Below are positions 1-7,471 of a stretch of DNA of 31,916 bases, piece after piece. Position numbers and translations under genes: made by a program. The notes beneath the pieces were generated by a model. The model was given only the letters and a program-made list of their open reading frames with translations, was not told where the DNA came from and did no database searches. Every line of letters begins with the position of its first letter. Position 1 is the first letter of the stretch. The stretch is from an uncultured Oscillospiraceae bacterium (GTDB lineage Bacteria; Bacillota; Clostridia; Oscillospirales; Oscillospiraceae). The stretch covers positions 1 to 31,916 of the forward strand of contig CAKTMQ010000006.1 in the NCBI GenBank assembly GCA_934573945.1, written 5' to 3'.

Positions 1-1047
1 GAGCTGGGTGTGACGCTGCAGGCCACCCAGAAGGACAGCGAGGACGACAGCTTCGGCAACGACTACGACAAGGACGCTGAAGAGGAGATCACCATCCCTA
101 AGTTCAACTATGATTACAGCGCCAACGAAAATGATGGTATTATCTTCGTCTACGACGAGACCGGTACGACTATCGTCAAGGCCATCGTGACGAAGCAGGC
201 GGGCAAGGTGCCCGACGGCTACTTCAACGATGCGCGGTTTGCCCAGATGACCGAGGTGCAGATCCTGGAGGGCGTGACCGAGATCGGCGATTACGCGTTT
301 AACGGGTGCGGCGCTCTGGCATCTGCGTCTATTCCCGAAGGTGTGACAGAGATCGGCGAACATACATTTAACATGTGTACTGCCATTAAATCACTGGAGC
401 TGCCTTCGACACTTAAAACAGTCGGCTACCGTGCATTTCATCATCTCCATGCCCTGAAGAGTGTAAACATACCAGAGGGTACGGTATTGGAAGAGGGTGC
501 TTTCCGGGCATCCGGTCTAGAAGAGGTAACGGTTAATGGAGGCAGCATTGGCGCTCAGGCGTTCTACAATTGTCCAAACCTGAAAAAGGTAGTCATCAAC
601 AGCGAGGTGATTGGTGCAGGTGCATTTGCCTATGACAGAAAGCTGACGACGCTTGTACTGAATGAGGGGTTGACGACCATTGGCGCGTCTGCCTTCCAGA
701 ACTGTGAAGGACTCAAAACGCTGGTGATCCCCAGCAGTGTGACCAGTATCGGCTCCCGTGCTTTTGCGACCTGCAAGGCAATGACCAGTGCGACGCTTAA
801 ATGCAAGGTGACCCGTGCGGATATGTTCTACTGCTGTTTGGGCTTGACGACGGTGGTATTCTCTGATGACATCATAAATATTCCGGGTTATATGTTTGGC
901 TATAGCAAACAGTTGACCGATGTGACGGTCAAGGCCGGTACCTGGAAAGTCAATCAGAAGGACTACCAGACAGATGCCAACGGCAAGCTGCCTGCTGCGG
1001 CTGTGAATTTTATGATTAGAAATTATGGTGCTGCATTTGTTGGTTGA
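1..1047 (+). CDS. BspA-like leucine-rich repeat protein, 3' part
   Basis: The reading frame is open from base 1 to a TGA at 1045-1047, so the 5' end lies outside the window and the signal peptide cannot be seen. From about residue 85 the protein is a run of roughly 22-24 residue repeats of the LRR_5/BspA type, each with a core like 'TEIGDYAFNGC' followed by 'L..I.IPEGV' (for example VTEIGDYAFNGC, LTTIGASAFQNC, VTSIGSRAFATC). This family is usually secreted or surface-exposed in gut Firmicutes and Bacteroidetes and takes part in adhesion or protein binding; that role is family knowledge. The visible C-terminus has no sortase motif or membrane anchor. Base composition changes near position 330: the first part is GC-rich like its neighbours, the rest is more AT-rich with different codons. 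A terminator follows directly. Exact function is unknown. Confidence 0.85.
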   Translation, partial: ELGVTLQATQKDSEDDSFGNDYDKDAEEEITIPKFNYDYSANENDGIIFVYDETGTTIVKAIVTKQAGKVPDGYFNDARFAQMTEVQILEGVTEIGDYAFNGCGALASASIPEGVTEIGEHTFNMCTAIKSLELPSTLKTVGYRAFHHLHALKSVNIPEGTVLEEGAFRASGLEEVTVNGGSIGAQAFYNCPNLKKVVINSEVIGAGAFAYDRKLTTLVLNEGLTTIGASAFQNCEGLKTLVIPSSVTSIGSRAFATCKAMTSATLKCKVTRADMFYCCLGLTTVVFSDDIINIPGYMFGYSKQLTDVTVKAGTWKVNQKDYQTDANGKLPAAAVNFMIRNYGAAFVG

Positions 1048-1083
1048 CAGCAGCTTATTCGAGTAATTTCCATACCTCCCCTG

Positions 1084-1121
1084 ACCGGGGGCTGCGTCTG
1101 CGGGCGCAGTCCCCGGTTTTT
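1084..1121 (+). terminator. Rho-independent terminator after the LRR gene
   Basis: A 13-bp stem (1084-1096 pairing with 1105-1117, one G-T pair) with an 8-nt loop is followed by TTTTT. It lies 37 nt after the LRR stop codon and separates that gene from the ribU unit. Confidence 0.85.
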
Positions 1122-1169
1122 ATCCGGTATGGCGGTATGCATGGCGGCAGACGGACGATAAAATAATGC

Positions 1170-1198
1170 TTGCATTTTGCTGTCGGATGCTGTATCAT
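1170..1198 (+). promoter_or_regulatory. Predicted sigma-A promoter for the FMN riboswitch/ribU
   Basis: TTGCAT (1170-1175), a 17-nt spacer and TATCAT (1193-1198) match a housekeeping promoter and place the start of transcription near 1205, just upstream of the riboswitch aptamer. Prediction from sequence only. Confidence 0.6.
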
Positions 1199-1221
1199 AA
1201 TGGCGAACACAACTGGATCAT

Positions 1222-1342
1222 TTGTCTTCGGGGCGGGGCGTAATTCCCCACCGGCGGTACAGTCCGCGAGCGAGCCTGCGGGTGAGCATGAATCGGTGCA
1301 ATTCCGATACCGACAGTTACAGTCTGGATGAGAGAAGGCGTG
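1222..1342 (+). ncRNA. FMN riboswitch (RFN element) aptamer
   Basis: The stretch carries the conserved RFN blocks in order: CTTCGGGGCGGGG, AATTCCCCACCGGCGGT, AGTCCGCGAGC, a variable arm, then CAGTCTGGATGAGAGAAGG. These are the signature junction sequences of the FMN aptamer, with the outer stem closed by CTTC and GAAG. It lies between a promoter and a riboflavin importer gene, the standard context. When FMN is bound, downstream ribU expression is expected to be switched off. The expression platform is described separately. Confidence 0.95.
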
Positions 1343-1359
1343 TACGGCATTTTGTGATG

Positions 1360-1434
1360 CTCTTTTTTGATGCGTGCACCTTGGGAGACAATCGTTTCCA
1401 AGGGTGTTACATCATCGAAAAGGAGTCTTTTTTT
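1360..1434 (+). promoter_or_regulatory. Riboswitch expression platform: SD-sequestering hairpin with terminal U-run
   Basis: Bases 1360-1372 can pair with 1413-1425 over 13 consecutive positions (two G-U), and the right arm contains the ribU Shine-Dalgarno AAAGGAG. An inner hairpin (1377-1386 with 1397-1406, one mismatch) closes the loop. The right arm is followed at once by TCTTTTTTT and then the ATG at 1435. The same structure could hide the ribosome site and act as an intrinsic terminator. The pairing is seen in the sequence; the mechanism is inference. Confidence 0.7.
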
Positions 1435-2043
1435 ATGACCCAGAAGCAGAAAACCCATCATCTGGCCGTGGCAGCCATGCTGACGGCGGTAGCCTTTGTG
1501 CTGCAGTTCTTCGAGTTCTCCATCCCGGCGCTGATCCCGCCCTTTGTCAAGATGGACATCTCCGATCTGCCCGCACTGCTGGGCACCTTCTCGCTGGGGC
1601 CGCTGTACGGCGTGGCCATTCAGCTGGTGAAAAACGTGCTGCATCTGCCCTTCGGCTCCAGCGCCGGTGTAGGGGAGTTGTCCAACTTCCTGCTGGGCGC
1701 GGTGTTTGCGTTTACGGCGGGCATGATCTACAAGCACCATAAGAGCCGCCGGGGCGCCCTGTGGGGCTCCATCGCCGGTGCGGCGGCCATGGCGGCGTCC
1801 AGTCTGCCCCTCAACTATTTTCTGGTGTATCCGGCCTATGTGGTGCTCTACAACCTGCCGCTGGAGGCCATTATCGGGATGTATCAGGAGCTGGTGGGCA
1901 GCATCGCGCAGGTGCCTACGGGCAACGCGCTGTTCAACTGCCTGCTGGTGTTCAACGTACCTTTCACGCTGGGAAAGGGCGCGCTGGATGTCCTGCTGTG
2001 CTTCCTGATCTACAAGCCGCTGAGCCCGCTGCTGCACAAATAA
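1435..2043 (+). CDS. ribU: RibU-type riboflavin ECF transporter S component
   Basis: A 202-residue, very hydrophobic protein with about six predicted membrane segments. It has the RibU-family look: an N-terminal segment 'AAMLTAVAFVLQFFEFSIP', a loop with 'KMDISDLPALLGTFSLGP' and 'GVAIQLVKN'. It should bind riboflavin in the membrane and work with a shared ECF energising module (EcfA, EcfA', EcfT) encoded elsewhere. The start at 1435 is set by AAAGGAG at 1419-1425; an in-frame upstream opening exists but would run through the riboswitch. The FMN riboswitch upstream strongly supports riboflavin as substrate. A perfect palindrome follows the stop codon. Confidence 0.93.
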   Translation: MTQKQKTHHLAVAAMLTAVAFVLQFFEFSIPALIPPFVKMDISDLPALLGTFSLGPLYGVAIQLVKNVLHLPFGSSAGVGELSNFLLGAVFAFTAGMIYKHHKSRRGALWGSIAGAAAMAASSLPLNYFLVYPAYVVLYNLPLEAIIGMYQELVGSIAQVPTGNALFNCLLVFNVPFTLGKGALDVLLCFLIYKPLSPLLHK

Positions 2044-2055
2044 AGAAACGACATA

Positions 2056-2105
2056 ATATGGCAAGACCCCGTGATGCTGTACAGCATCACGGGGTCTTGC
2101 CATAT
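2056..2105. terminator. Perfect 50-bp palindrome, probable bidirectional terminator
   Basis: Bases 2056-2080 are the exact reverse complement of 2081-2105: 25-bp arms with no spacer. It sits between the convergent ends of ribU (plus) and ygeY (minus). Neither side has a long T-run; the minus-strand side is the more T-rich. Termination in both directions is the simplest role. Confidence 0.65.
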
Positions 2106-2135
2106 CTTATGAGGAAAACAGCTTGTTAAAAGGGC

Positions 2136-3311
2136 TTACAGCGTCAGCTCACGGAGAATGCACATAAAGCCGTGGCAGGACTTTGTCAGCTGGGATAGCT
2201 CGATATACTCGTCACGGACGTGTGCCAGAGTCTCCAGAGAGGGGCCGTAGCCGATGGTGGGGATGTGGGCTTCGCCGCAGAAGTGGCTGCCGTTGGTGCA
2301 GAAGGAGAAGTGGGAGATCTCCGGCTCGATACCGGCTTTCCGCAGGCCGGTCAGCGCTTTCTGCACCAGCTCACTGTCCTCGTCCACCACCCAGGCGGGG
2401 AAGTAGCGCTTGGCGCGGATGGTGGCGCCTGTCCAGCAGGGCTCCTCGCCCTCGGCCAGATAGACGCGGGCTTTCAGACTGGGAATCTTTGCCTGTGCCC
2501 GGGCAATGGCCTCCTCCACCTGTCCCAGGATCACGGATTCGTCCTCACCCACCAGAATACGGCGGTCGAAGGTGGCGCGGCACAGGGCGGGCACCACGGA
2601 GGCGCCGGGGTAGGGTGAGGAGATGATGTCGGTCAGTTCCAGAATGCCCTTGCCCAGCAGGGTGTGTTCGTTGGGGACGATGCGCCGGATCTCGTCGATG
2701 ACGGCGTTCATGTGGTATACGGCGTTGACGCCCTTTTCGGGGTTGGAGGAGTGGCAGCTGACGCCCTCGGTCTCCACCACTACCTCCGCCCGGCCGCGCT
2801 GGCCGATCTTGATGGTAGTCGAGGTGGCCTCGCCGATGATGACGTAGTCGGGCTTGGCCAGTTTGGAGATCTCGCGGGAGGAGACGCCCTCAAAGCACTC
2901 CTCGTGCACCGTACCGGAGATGCAGATGGTGCCGGCAAAATCCTTGCCGGTGTCCTCGGCAAAATAGGCGGCGGCGGAGACCATGGCGGCCACGCTGCCC
3001 TTCATGTCAGAGGTGCCGCGGCCGTACATCTTTCCGTCTACGATCTCTGCACCGAAGGGGGCGTGCTCCCATTCGTCGGCGTCGATGACGTCCACGTGGT
3101 CGATATGGCCGTCCATGAGAATGGTCTTGCCGGGGCGTTTGCCGTGGATCTTGCCCAGAACGCTGCCGTTGCGGTCGATCATGACCTCATCAAAGCCGTA
3201 GGCCTGCATGGTTTTTTCCAGCAGACGGGATACGTTCTCCTCTTTTCCGGAGAAGCTGGGGGTCTGGATCAGCTGGCGGCAAAGATCGATAAGCCGTTCA
3301 TCTCTGTTCAT
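2136..3311 (-). CDS. ygeY: YgeY-type M20 family metallohydrolase
   Basis: A 391-residue M20 peptidase/deacetylase-fold enzyme. Di-metal ligands expected for the family are visible: H69 in MDGHID, D102 in GRGTSDMKG, E137/E138 in VHEECFEG, E161 in IIGEAT and a late His in ETLAHVRDE. Stretches such as GVSCHSSNPEKG, GKGILELTDI, YFPAWVV, FSFCTNGSHF and IPTIGYGPS match YgeY, the 'selenium metabolism hydrolase' that accompanies xdh, hydA and ssnA genes in anaerobic purine-degradation clusters. Its exact substrate is not settled; cleavage of an N-acyl or carbamoyl-type amide is likely. The start at 3311 follows AGAAAGGA; an upstream in-frame extension lacks YgeY similarity. It is divergent from the large plus-strand operon. 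Confidence 0.88.
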   Translation of the reverse strand: MNRDERLIDLCRQLIQTPSFSGKEENVSRLLEKTMQAYGFDEVMIDRNGSVLGKIHGKRPGKTILMDGHIDHVDVIDADEWEHAPFGAEIVDGKMYGRGTSDMKGSVAAMVSAAAYFAEDTGKDFAGTICISGTVHEECFEGVSSREISKLAKPDYVIIGEATSTTIKIGQRGRAEVVVETEGVSCHSSNPEKGVNAVYHMNAVIDEIRRIVPNEHTLLGKGILELTDIISSPYPGASVVPALCRATFDRRILVGEDESVILGQVEEAIARAQAKIPSLKARVYLAEGEEPCWTGATIRAKRYFPAWVVDEDSELVQKALTGLRKAGIEPEISHFSFCTNGSHFCGEAHIPTIGYGPSLETLAHVRDEYIELSQLTKSCHGFMCILRELTL

Positions 3312-3407
3312 AGCGGAAAATCCTTTCTGTATGTATTCTGCGTGCTGTATCTGCGGGAGAAAGCATAGGGCTTCCGGTGACGCAGGCGCACGAAAGCTGG
3401 CACTTAC

Positions 3408-3436
3408 ATCTTTGCACGGGAAAGCAGTTTTGTCAA
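3408..3436 (-). promoter_or_regulatory. Possible promoter for ygeY
   Basis: On the minus strand TTGACA (3436-3431) is followed after 17 nt by AAAGAT (3413-3408), with TG just before the -10 (extended -10 form). The -35 is perfect and the -10 weak. It lies about 100 nt upstream of the ygeY start. Confidence 0.4.
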
Positions 3437-3627
3437 GTGAAAAGAAAATAATTTTCACCACTAAGAGGAAACAGTTTCGCTTCGACTGAAATATAAAGAG
3501 GAAGGGCAGATGTAAAACATTGGCAAGTTTTTATCAATTTCGCACAAAACAAAAGAATAATATTTGTTCATTAGGAAGAAAACACCGTAATTTAACTGTT
3601 TTTTGCAAATTATTGCGGAAAGGGGGA

Positions 3628-3656
3628 TTGACTTTCAAAAAGGATTCTCGTAGAAT
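3628..3656 (+). promoter_or_regulatory. Strong predicted sigma-A promoter for the molybdenum-hydroxylase operon
   Basis: TTGACT (3628-3633), a 17-nt spacer and TAGAAT (3651-3656) form a near-consensus promoter in an AT-rich block, giving a start near 3663 and a 5' UTR of about 97 nt. The whole 3312-3759 gap holds no gene; apart from this promoter, the weaker ygeY promoter and the repeat at 3690-3726, I see nothing definite in it. No purine-riboswitch core is recognisable. Confidence 0.75.
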
Positions 3657-3689
3657 AAAGAAAATTAGTTTCAAATAAACAAGAAAAAA

Positions 3690-3726
3690 GTTTCATATTT
3701 TCACGCGGGGCCACAGCGCATGAAAC
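3690..3726 (+). promoter_or_regulatory. Inverted repeat in the operon 5' UTR
   Basis: GTTTCAT (3690-3696) and ATGAAAC (3720-3726) are exact inverted repeats separated by 23 nt, and inside them CGC and GCG can also pair. It lies between the predicted transcription start and the ribosome site of the first gene, so it could be an operator or an RNA hairpin. No further support. Confidence 0.35.
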
Positions 3727-3759
3727 GTGGAAACGGTGAGATGGGGCATGGGAGGCTGT

Positions 3760-6102
3760 ATGTATCGAGTTGTCAATCTGAAACAGGAACCACAGGACTT
3801 TGCAGTTCTGGGACAGTCGGTGCCCCGCGTGGACGGCGTGGAGAAGGTATGCGGCAAAGCCATCTATGCCGGGGACATCCATATTCCCGGGATGCTGTAT
3901 GCGGCCAGCGTGTACAGCCCGGCGCCCCACTGCCGCATCACGTCCATAGATGTGTCGGCGGCCAAGGCGATCCCCGGCGTGAAGGCAGTACTTACTGCCG
4001 CCGATGTGCCCAAGCCCCAGAGCAATGCGGATGTCTTTTTTATCACGGATACTCCCAAGTTTATCGGCGACGTGATCGCCATCATCGCCGCCGAGACAAG
4101 GGAGACGCTGGAGGAGGCACGGAAAGCTGTCCGGTACACCTACGAGGAGCTGCCCGCCGTGTTTACCATTCAGGAGGCGCTGGCAGAGGGTGCGCCCCAG
4201 ATCCGGGAACGGGGCGTGGGACTGGTGGACGGCATTCCCACCAAGGGGACGAAGGGAAATGTCTACTGGGAGACGTACCATCCGCTGCGCAAGGGCGATG
4301 TGGAAAAGGGATTTGCCCAGTGCGACGTGATCATCGAGCGGGAATATGAGACCCAGTTTGTGGAGCACGCCTACATCGAGCCGGAGGCAGTGGTGGTCTA
4401 CCGGGATCCCAACGAGGGCGCCTACACGGTGCACAGCTGCTCCCAGCACAGCCATACCTGCAAGAACTGGTTGGCGGACGCTATGATGCTGCCCCAGAAC
4501 CGGGTGCACCATGTGCAGCGGACGGTGGGCGGTTCCTTTGGCGGCAAGGAGGAATCCGTGGGACTGCTGGCAGGCCGTGCGGCACTGCTGTGCAAGGCCT
4601 GCGGCGGCCGACCGGTGAAAATGACGCTGACCCGGGAGGAGTCACTGGTGGAGAGTGCCAAGCGGCATCCCTTCCAGTTCCACTACAAGGTGGGCGCTAC
4701 CCGGGACGGAAAGATCCTGGCTTTTGAGGGTACCCAGATCGACAACTGCGGCGCTTACAACGGCCATACCCCTTACATGAATGTACGCGCTATGGCGCAT
4801 TCTGCCGGTGCGTATGATATTCCCAATATCAAAACAGACACCTACGGCGTGTTTACCAACAACATCCACCCGGGCGCTTTCCGAGGCTACAGTTCCCCGC
4901 AGATCATTTTTGCGGGCGAGCAGTTGATGGAGGAGCTGGCGGAGGCGCTGGAGATGGATGTGGTGGAGCTGAAGCGAAAGAACCTGCTGCGGCAGGGCGG
5001 ACACACCGCCACCAATCAGCTGCTGGATCAGCCGGTGATCCTGGGACAGATGATGGAGGACATCATCGCCCGGACGGATTTTCAGGCAAAGCGCAGGGCT
5101 TACAGGGATCAGACCGGCGACTACCGCCGGGGCATCGGTCTTGTGACCTGCTATCGCGGTGCCGGACTGGGTGCCGAGACCATCGACGCAGGCGGTGCGT
5201 TTTTTGCCGGCCATGTGGACGGCACCTTTGTGATCAACACCGGCCTTGCCGAGAACGGACAGGGACTGCGCACAGCCTTTACCCAGATCGCATCGGAGGC
5301 CAGCGGCATCCGGATGGAGGATCTCTTCTTCCCCAACGGCGATTCCCACGCGGCACCGGACAGCGGCATGACCGTTGCTTCCCGGGGCACGGTGATGGGA
5401 GCGCAGGGAATGCGCAAGGCGGGTGCCAGCATGAAGCGGCTGCTGATTGCAGGCGCTGCGGCCTATATGAATTGCCCGGCGGAGGAGCTGGATCTGCGCA
5501 ACAGCATTTTCTTCCGCAACGGCCAGCCGGTGGATCTGGCACTGGCGGATCTCTGCCGCACCATGTATTACAAGGGCGAGCAGCTGCAGATCTTTGAGTG
5601 GTATATGCCGCCGCAGCTGGATCTCAACGAGGAGAACGGACAGGGCAAGGCATGGCCGACCTATTCTTACGGCACGGCGGTGGCAGAGGTGTGCGTGGAT
5701 ATGCGCACCGGCTTTGTGGACGTGGAGAAGATCAGTGTCTCCCACGACGTGGGAACGGTGATCAACCCGGCGGTGGCTGCCGGTCAGATCTACGGCGGCA
5801 TCGTGATGGGCATGGGCATGGGCACCACGGAGGAGGTGGTGCTGAAGAAGGGGCAGGTGACGACACCCAACTTCGATAGCTACATTTTCCCCACGGCCAT
5901 GGACATTCCCGAGATGGATGTGAGCATCTATGAGAGCGATGATCCCTCCGGTACCTTTGGCGCCAAGTCGTTGGGCGAACCGTCCACCGAAATGCTGGCG
6001 GCAGCGGTAGCGCAGGCGGTCAGCAACGCCACCGGCGTGCGTGTCCGGCAGCTGCCGGCCTCACTGGAACGGGTGCTGCTGCACAAGGATCTGCACGGCT
6101 GA
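3760..6102 (+). CDS. Xanthine dehydrogenase-family molybdenum-binding subunit 1 (XdhA-like)
   Basis: A 780-residue large subunit of a xanthine dehydrogenase-family hydroxylase, close to the usual 750-790. It would hold the molybdopterin cofactor and hydroxylate a heterocycle, passing electrons to the 2Fe-2S and FAD subunits encoded at 9454 and 8597. Motifs: GGSFGGKE at 257-264, VRAMAH with R343, PGAFRGYS with R375, and GAKSLGEPS with E740. By alignment to bovine xanthine oxidase, E264 corresponds to Glu802, R343 to Arg880, R375 to Arg912 and E740 to catalytic Glu1261. All the key purine-pocket residues are therefore kept, favouring xanthine, hypoxanthine or a related purine. The ATG at 3760 is chosen because GGGAGG (3750-3755) precedes it; in-frame starts at 3727 and 3748 are possible. 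Its partner subunits are not adjacent: two other genes intervene. Confidence 0.9.
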   Translation: MYRVVNLKQEPQDFAVLGQSVPRVDGVEKVCGKAIYAGDIHIPGMLYAASVYSPAPHCRITSIDVSAAKAIPGVKAVLTAADVPKPQSNADVFFITDTPKFIGDVIAIIAAETRETLEEARKAVRYTYEELPAVFTIQEALAEGAPQIRERGVGLVDGIPTKGTKGNVYWETYHPLRKGDVEKGFAQCDVIIEREYETQFVEHAYIEPEAVVVYRDPNEGAYTVHSCSQHSHTCKNWLADAMMLPQNRVHHVQRTVGGSFGGKEESVGLLAGRAALLCKACGGRPVKMTLTREESLVESAKRHPFQFHYKVGATRDGKILAFEGTQIDNCGAYNGHTPYMNVRAMAHSAGAYDIPNIKTDTYGVFTNNIHPGAFRGYSSPQIIFAGEQLMEELAEALEMDVVELKRKNLLRQGGHTATNQLLDQPVILGQMMEDIIARTDFQAKRRAYRDQTGDYRRGIGLVTCYRGAGLGAETIDAGGAFFAGHVDGTFVINTGLAENGQGLRTAFTQIASEASGIRMEDLFFPNGDSHAAPDSGMTVASRGTVMGAQGMRKAGASMKRLLIAGAAAYMNCPAEELDLRNSIFFRNGQPVDLALADLCRTMYYKGEQLQIFEWYMPPQLDLNEENGQGKAWPTYSYGTAVAEVCVDMRTGFVDVEKISVSHDVGTVINPAVAAGQIYGGIVMGMGMGTTEEVVLKKGQVTTPNFDSYIFPTAMDIPEMDVSIYESDDPSGTFGAKSLGEPSTEMLAAAVAQAVSNATGVRVRQLPASLERVLLHKDLHG

Positions 6103-6157
6103 TCGTATCCAACAGAACATGACAGAACAAATTTAGAGAGATAAGGAGCATCCGTAT

Positions 6158-7471
6158 ATGAGCAAGACGACTGGTATCATGGCTGGCTGGCTGATCGTAT
6201 CCAAGGACAAGGTTTTTCGTGACCACGCGGTGGTCTGCGAGGACGGCGTGGTGACCGACATCGTGCCCAATGCAAAGGTGGCGGGTGACACCCGATTCAC
6301 CGACGCGAGGGACTGCATCGTTTCCCCCGGCTTTCTCAACACCCATTCCCATATGTATAACATGATCATCCGGGGCAAGGACTTCCATCCCACGGCCACC
6401 AGCCTCAAGGCGATGCTGGAGGAATGGTGGTGGGCGAAGGTGGAGAACCGGGTAGACCACGCCATCATCGACGTGACCACCCGTATGTCCTGCATCGAAA
6501 TGCTCAAGTACGGCGTTACCTGTGTAGATGACATTCTGGAGGCGCCCAATTCCGTGCCCGGCTGTCTGCCGCTGGAGGCGCGTATTCTGGAAAAGGCCGG
6601 TATGCGCGGTATCCTGTCGGTGGAGTCCTGCGAGCGTATCAGCGAAGAGAACGGCATGGCCTGTCTGCAGGAGAACTACAATTTCATCAAGGCACAGCGT
6701 GCCGCCGGCAGCGCCGTGCGGGGCATGATGTGTACCCACACCACCTTCAGCTGTTCCCCGGCGTTTCTGCGCAAGGCCAAGCTGATGGCGGACGAGCTGG
6801 GCAGCGGTATTCAGCTGCACTGCTCCGAGGGACCCGATGAGCCCCGGTGGTGTATGTCTACCTTTGGCCGCCTGCCTATGGAGCACTATGAGGAGATCGG
6901 CTATCTGGACAGCAATGTGCTGGCTTCCCAGTGCGTGATCATGGATCCCTGCGAGCTGGCGCTGATGGCCAAGCGGGGCGTTCGTGTATCTCACCAGCCC
7001 ATCAGCAACAGCCACGACGGCTGCGGCGTGGCGCCTGTACCGGATATGCTGCGGCTGGGGATCCCGGTGGGTCTGGGTACCGACGGCGAAAACAACGACC
7101 TGCTGGAGGTCATGCGCACGGCCATGTCCATTCACCGTGCCAAGCGGATCAATCCCAAGGTCATCACCGCGCAGGAGGCCTTCTTTATGGCGACGGAGAA
7201 CGCCGCCAGAGCCATCGGCTATGAGGGCATCGGTACGCTGGAAGTGGGCAATCAGGCCGACTACATCACCATCAAGGCCGACACGCCTACCTCGATCAAC
7301 GAAGAGAATGTGATCGACCAGCTGGTACGCTTCCGCCACTGCTCCGACATTACCTCCACCACGGTGGCCGGTAATCTGGTGATGTGTAACGGGGAAGTGC
7401 TGACGCTGGATGAGACGCAGACAAAAAAAGACTGCCGTGAGGTCACGGATGCATATTGGAGGACTGTATAA
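6158..7471 (+). CDS. SsnA/TrzN-like metal-dependent amidohydrolase (deaminase type)
   Basis: A 437-residue amidohydrolase-superfamily protein of the group holding SsnA, guanine/8-oxoguanine deaminases and methylthioadenosine deaminases. It would hydrolytically deaminate or dechlorinate an N-heterocycle. Visible metal and catalytic residues are H63 and H65 in NTHSHMYN, H221 and E224 in LHCSEG, H279 in VSHQPISNS and D309 in LGTDGENND. The His usually found as 'AHC' on the sixth strand appears replaced by Gln258 (ASQCVIMDPCE), which is unusual. The start at 6158 has AAGGAG upstream; Met8 (6179) is an alternative. A 16-bp stretch at 6189-6204 repeats one at 6097-6112. Its stop overlaps the next start by one base (TAATG). 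SsnA proteins accompany xdh and ygeY genes, but identity to E. coli SsnA looks low, so the substrate is open. Confidence 0.82.
   Translation: MSKTTGIMAGWLIVSKDKVFRDHAVVCEDGVVTDIVPNAKVAGDTRFTDARDCIVSPGFLNTHSHMYNMIIRGKDFHPTATSLKAMLEEWWWAKVENRVDHAIIDVTTRMSCIEMLKYGVTCVDDILEAPNSVPGCLPLEARILEKAGMRGILSVESCERISEENGMACLQENYNFIKAQRAAGSAVRGMMCTHTTFSCSPAFLRKAKLMADELGSGIQLHCSEGPDEPRWCMSTFGRLPMEHYEEIGYLDSNVLASQCVIMDPCELALMAKRGVRVSHQPISNSHDGCGVAPVPDMLRLGIPVGLGTDGENNDLLEVMRTAMSIHRAKRINPKVITAQEAFFMATENAARAIGYEGIGTLEVGNQADYITIKADTPTSINEENVIDQLVRFRHCSDITSTTVAGNLVMCNGEVLTLDETQTKKDCREVTDAYWRTV

Noticed and set aside
2058..2129. Short coding frame beginning in the palindrome after ribU
   Set aside because: It is explained by the inverted repeat itself and has no ribosome site.
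3312..3461. N-terminal extension of ygeY in the same frame
   Set aside because: The extra residues do not resemble the YgeY family, and AGAAAGGA lies properly before the ATG at 3311.
3663..3759. Purine or molybdenum-cofactor riboswitch in the operon leader
   Set aside because: None of the conserved core sequences is visible and the leader of about 97 nt is too short for a Moco motif.
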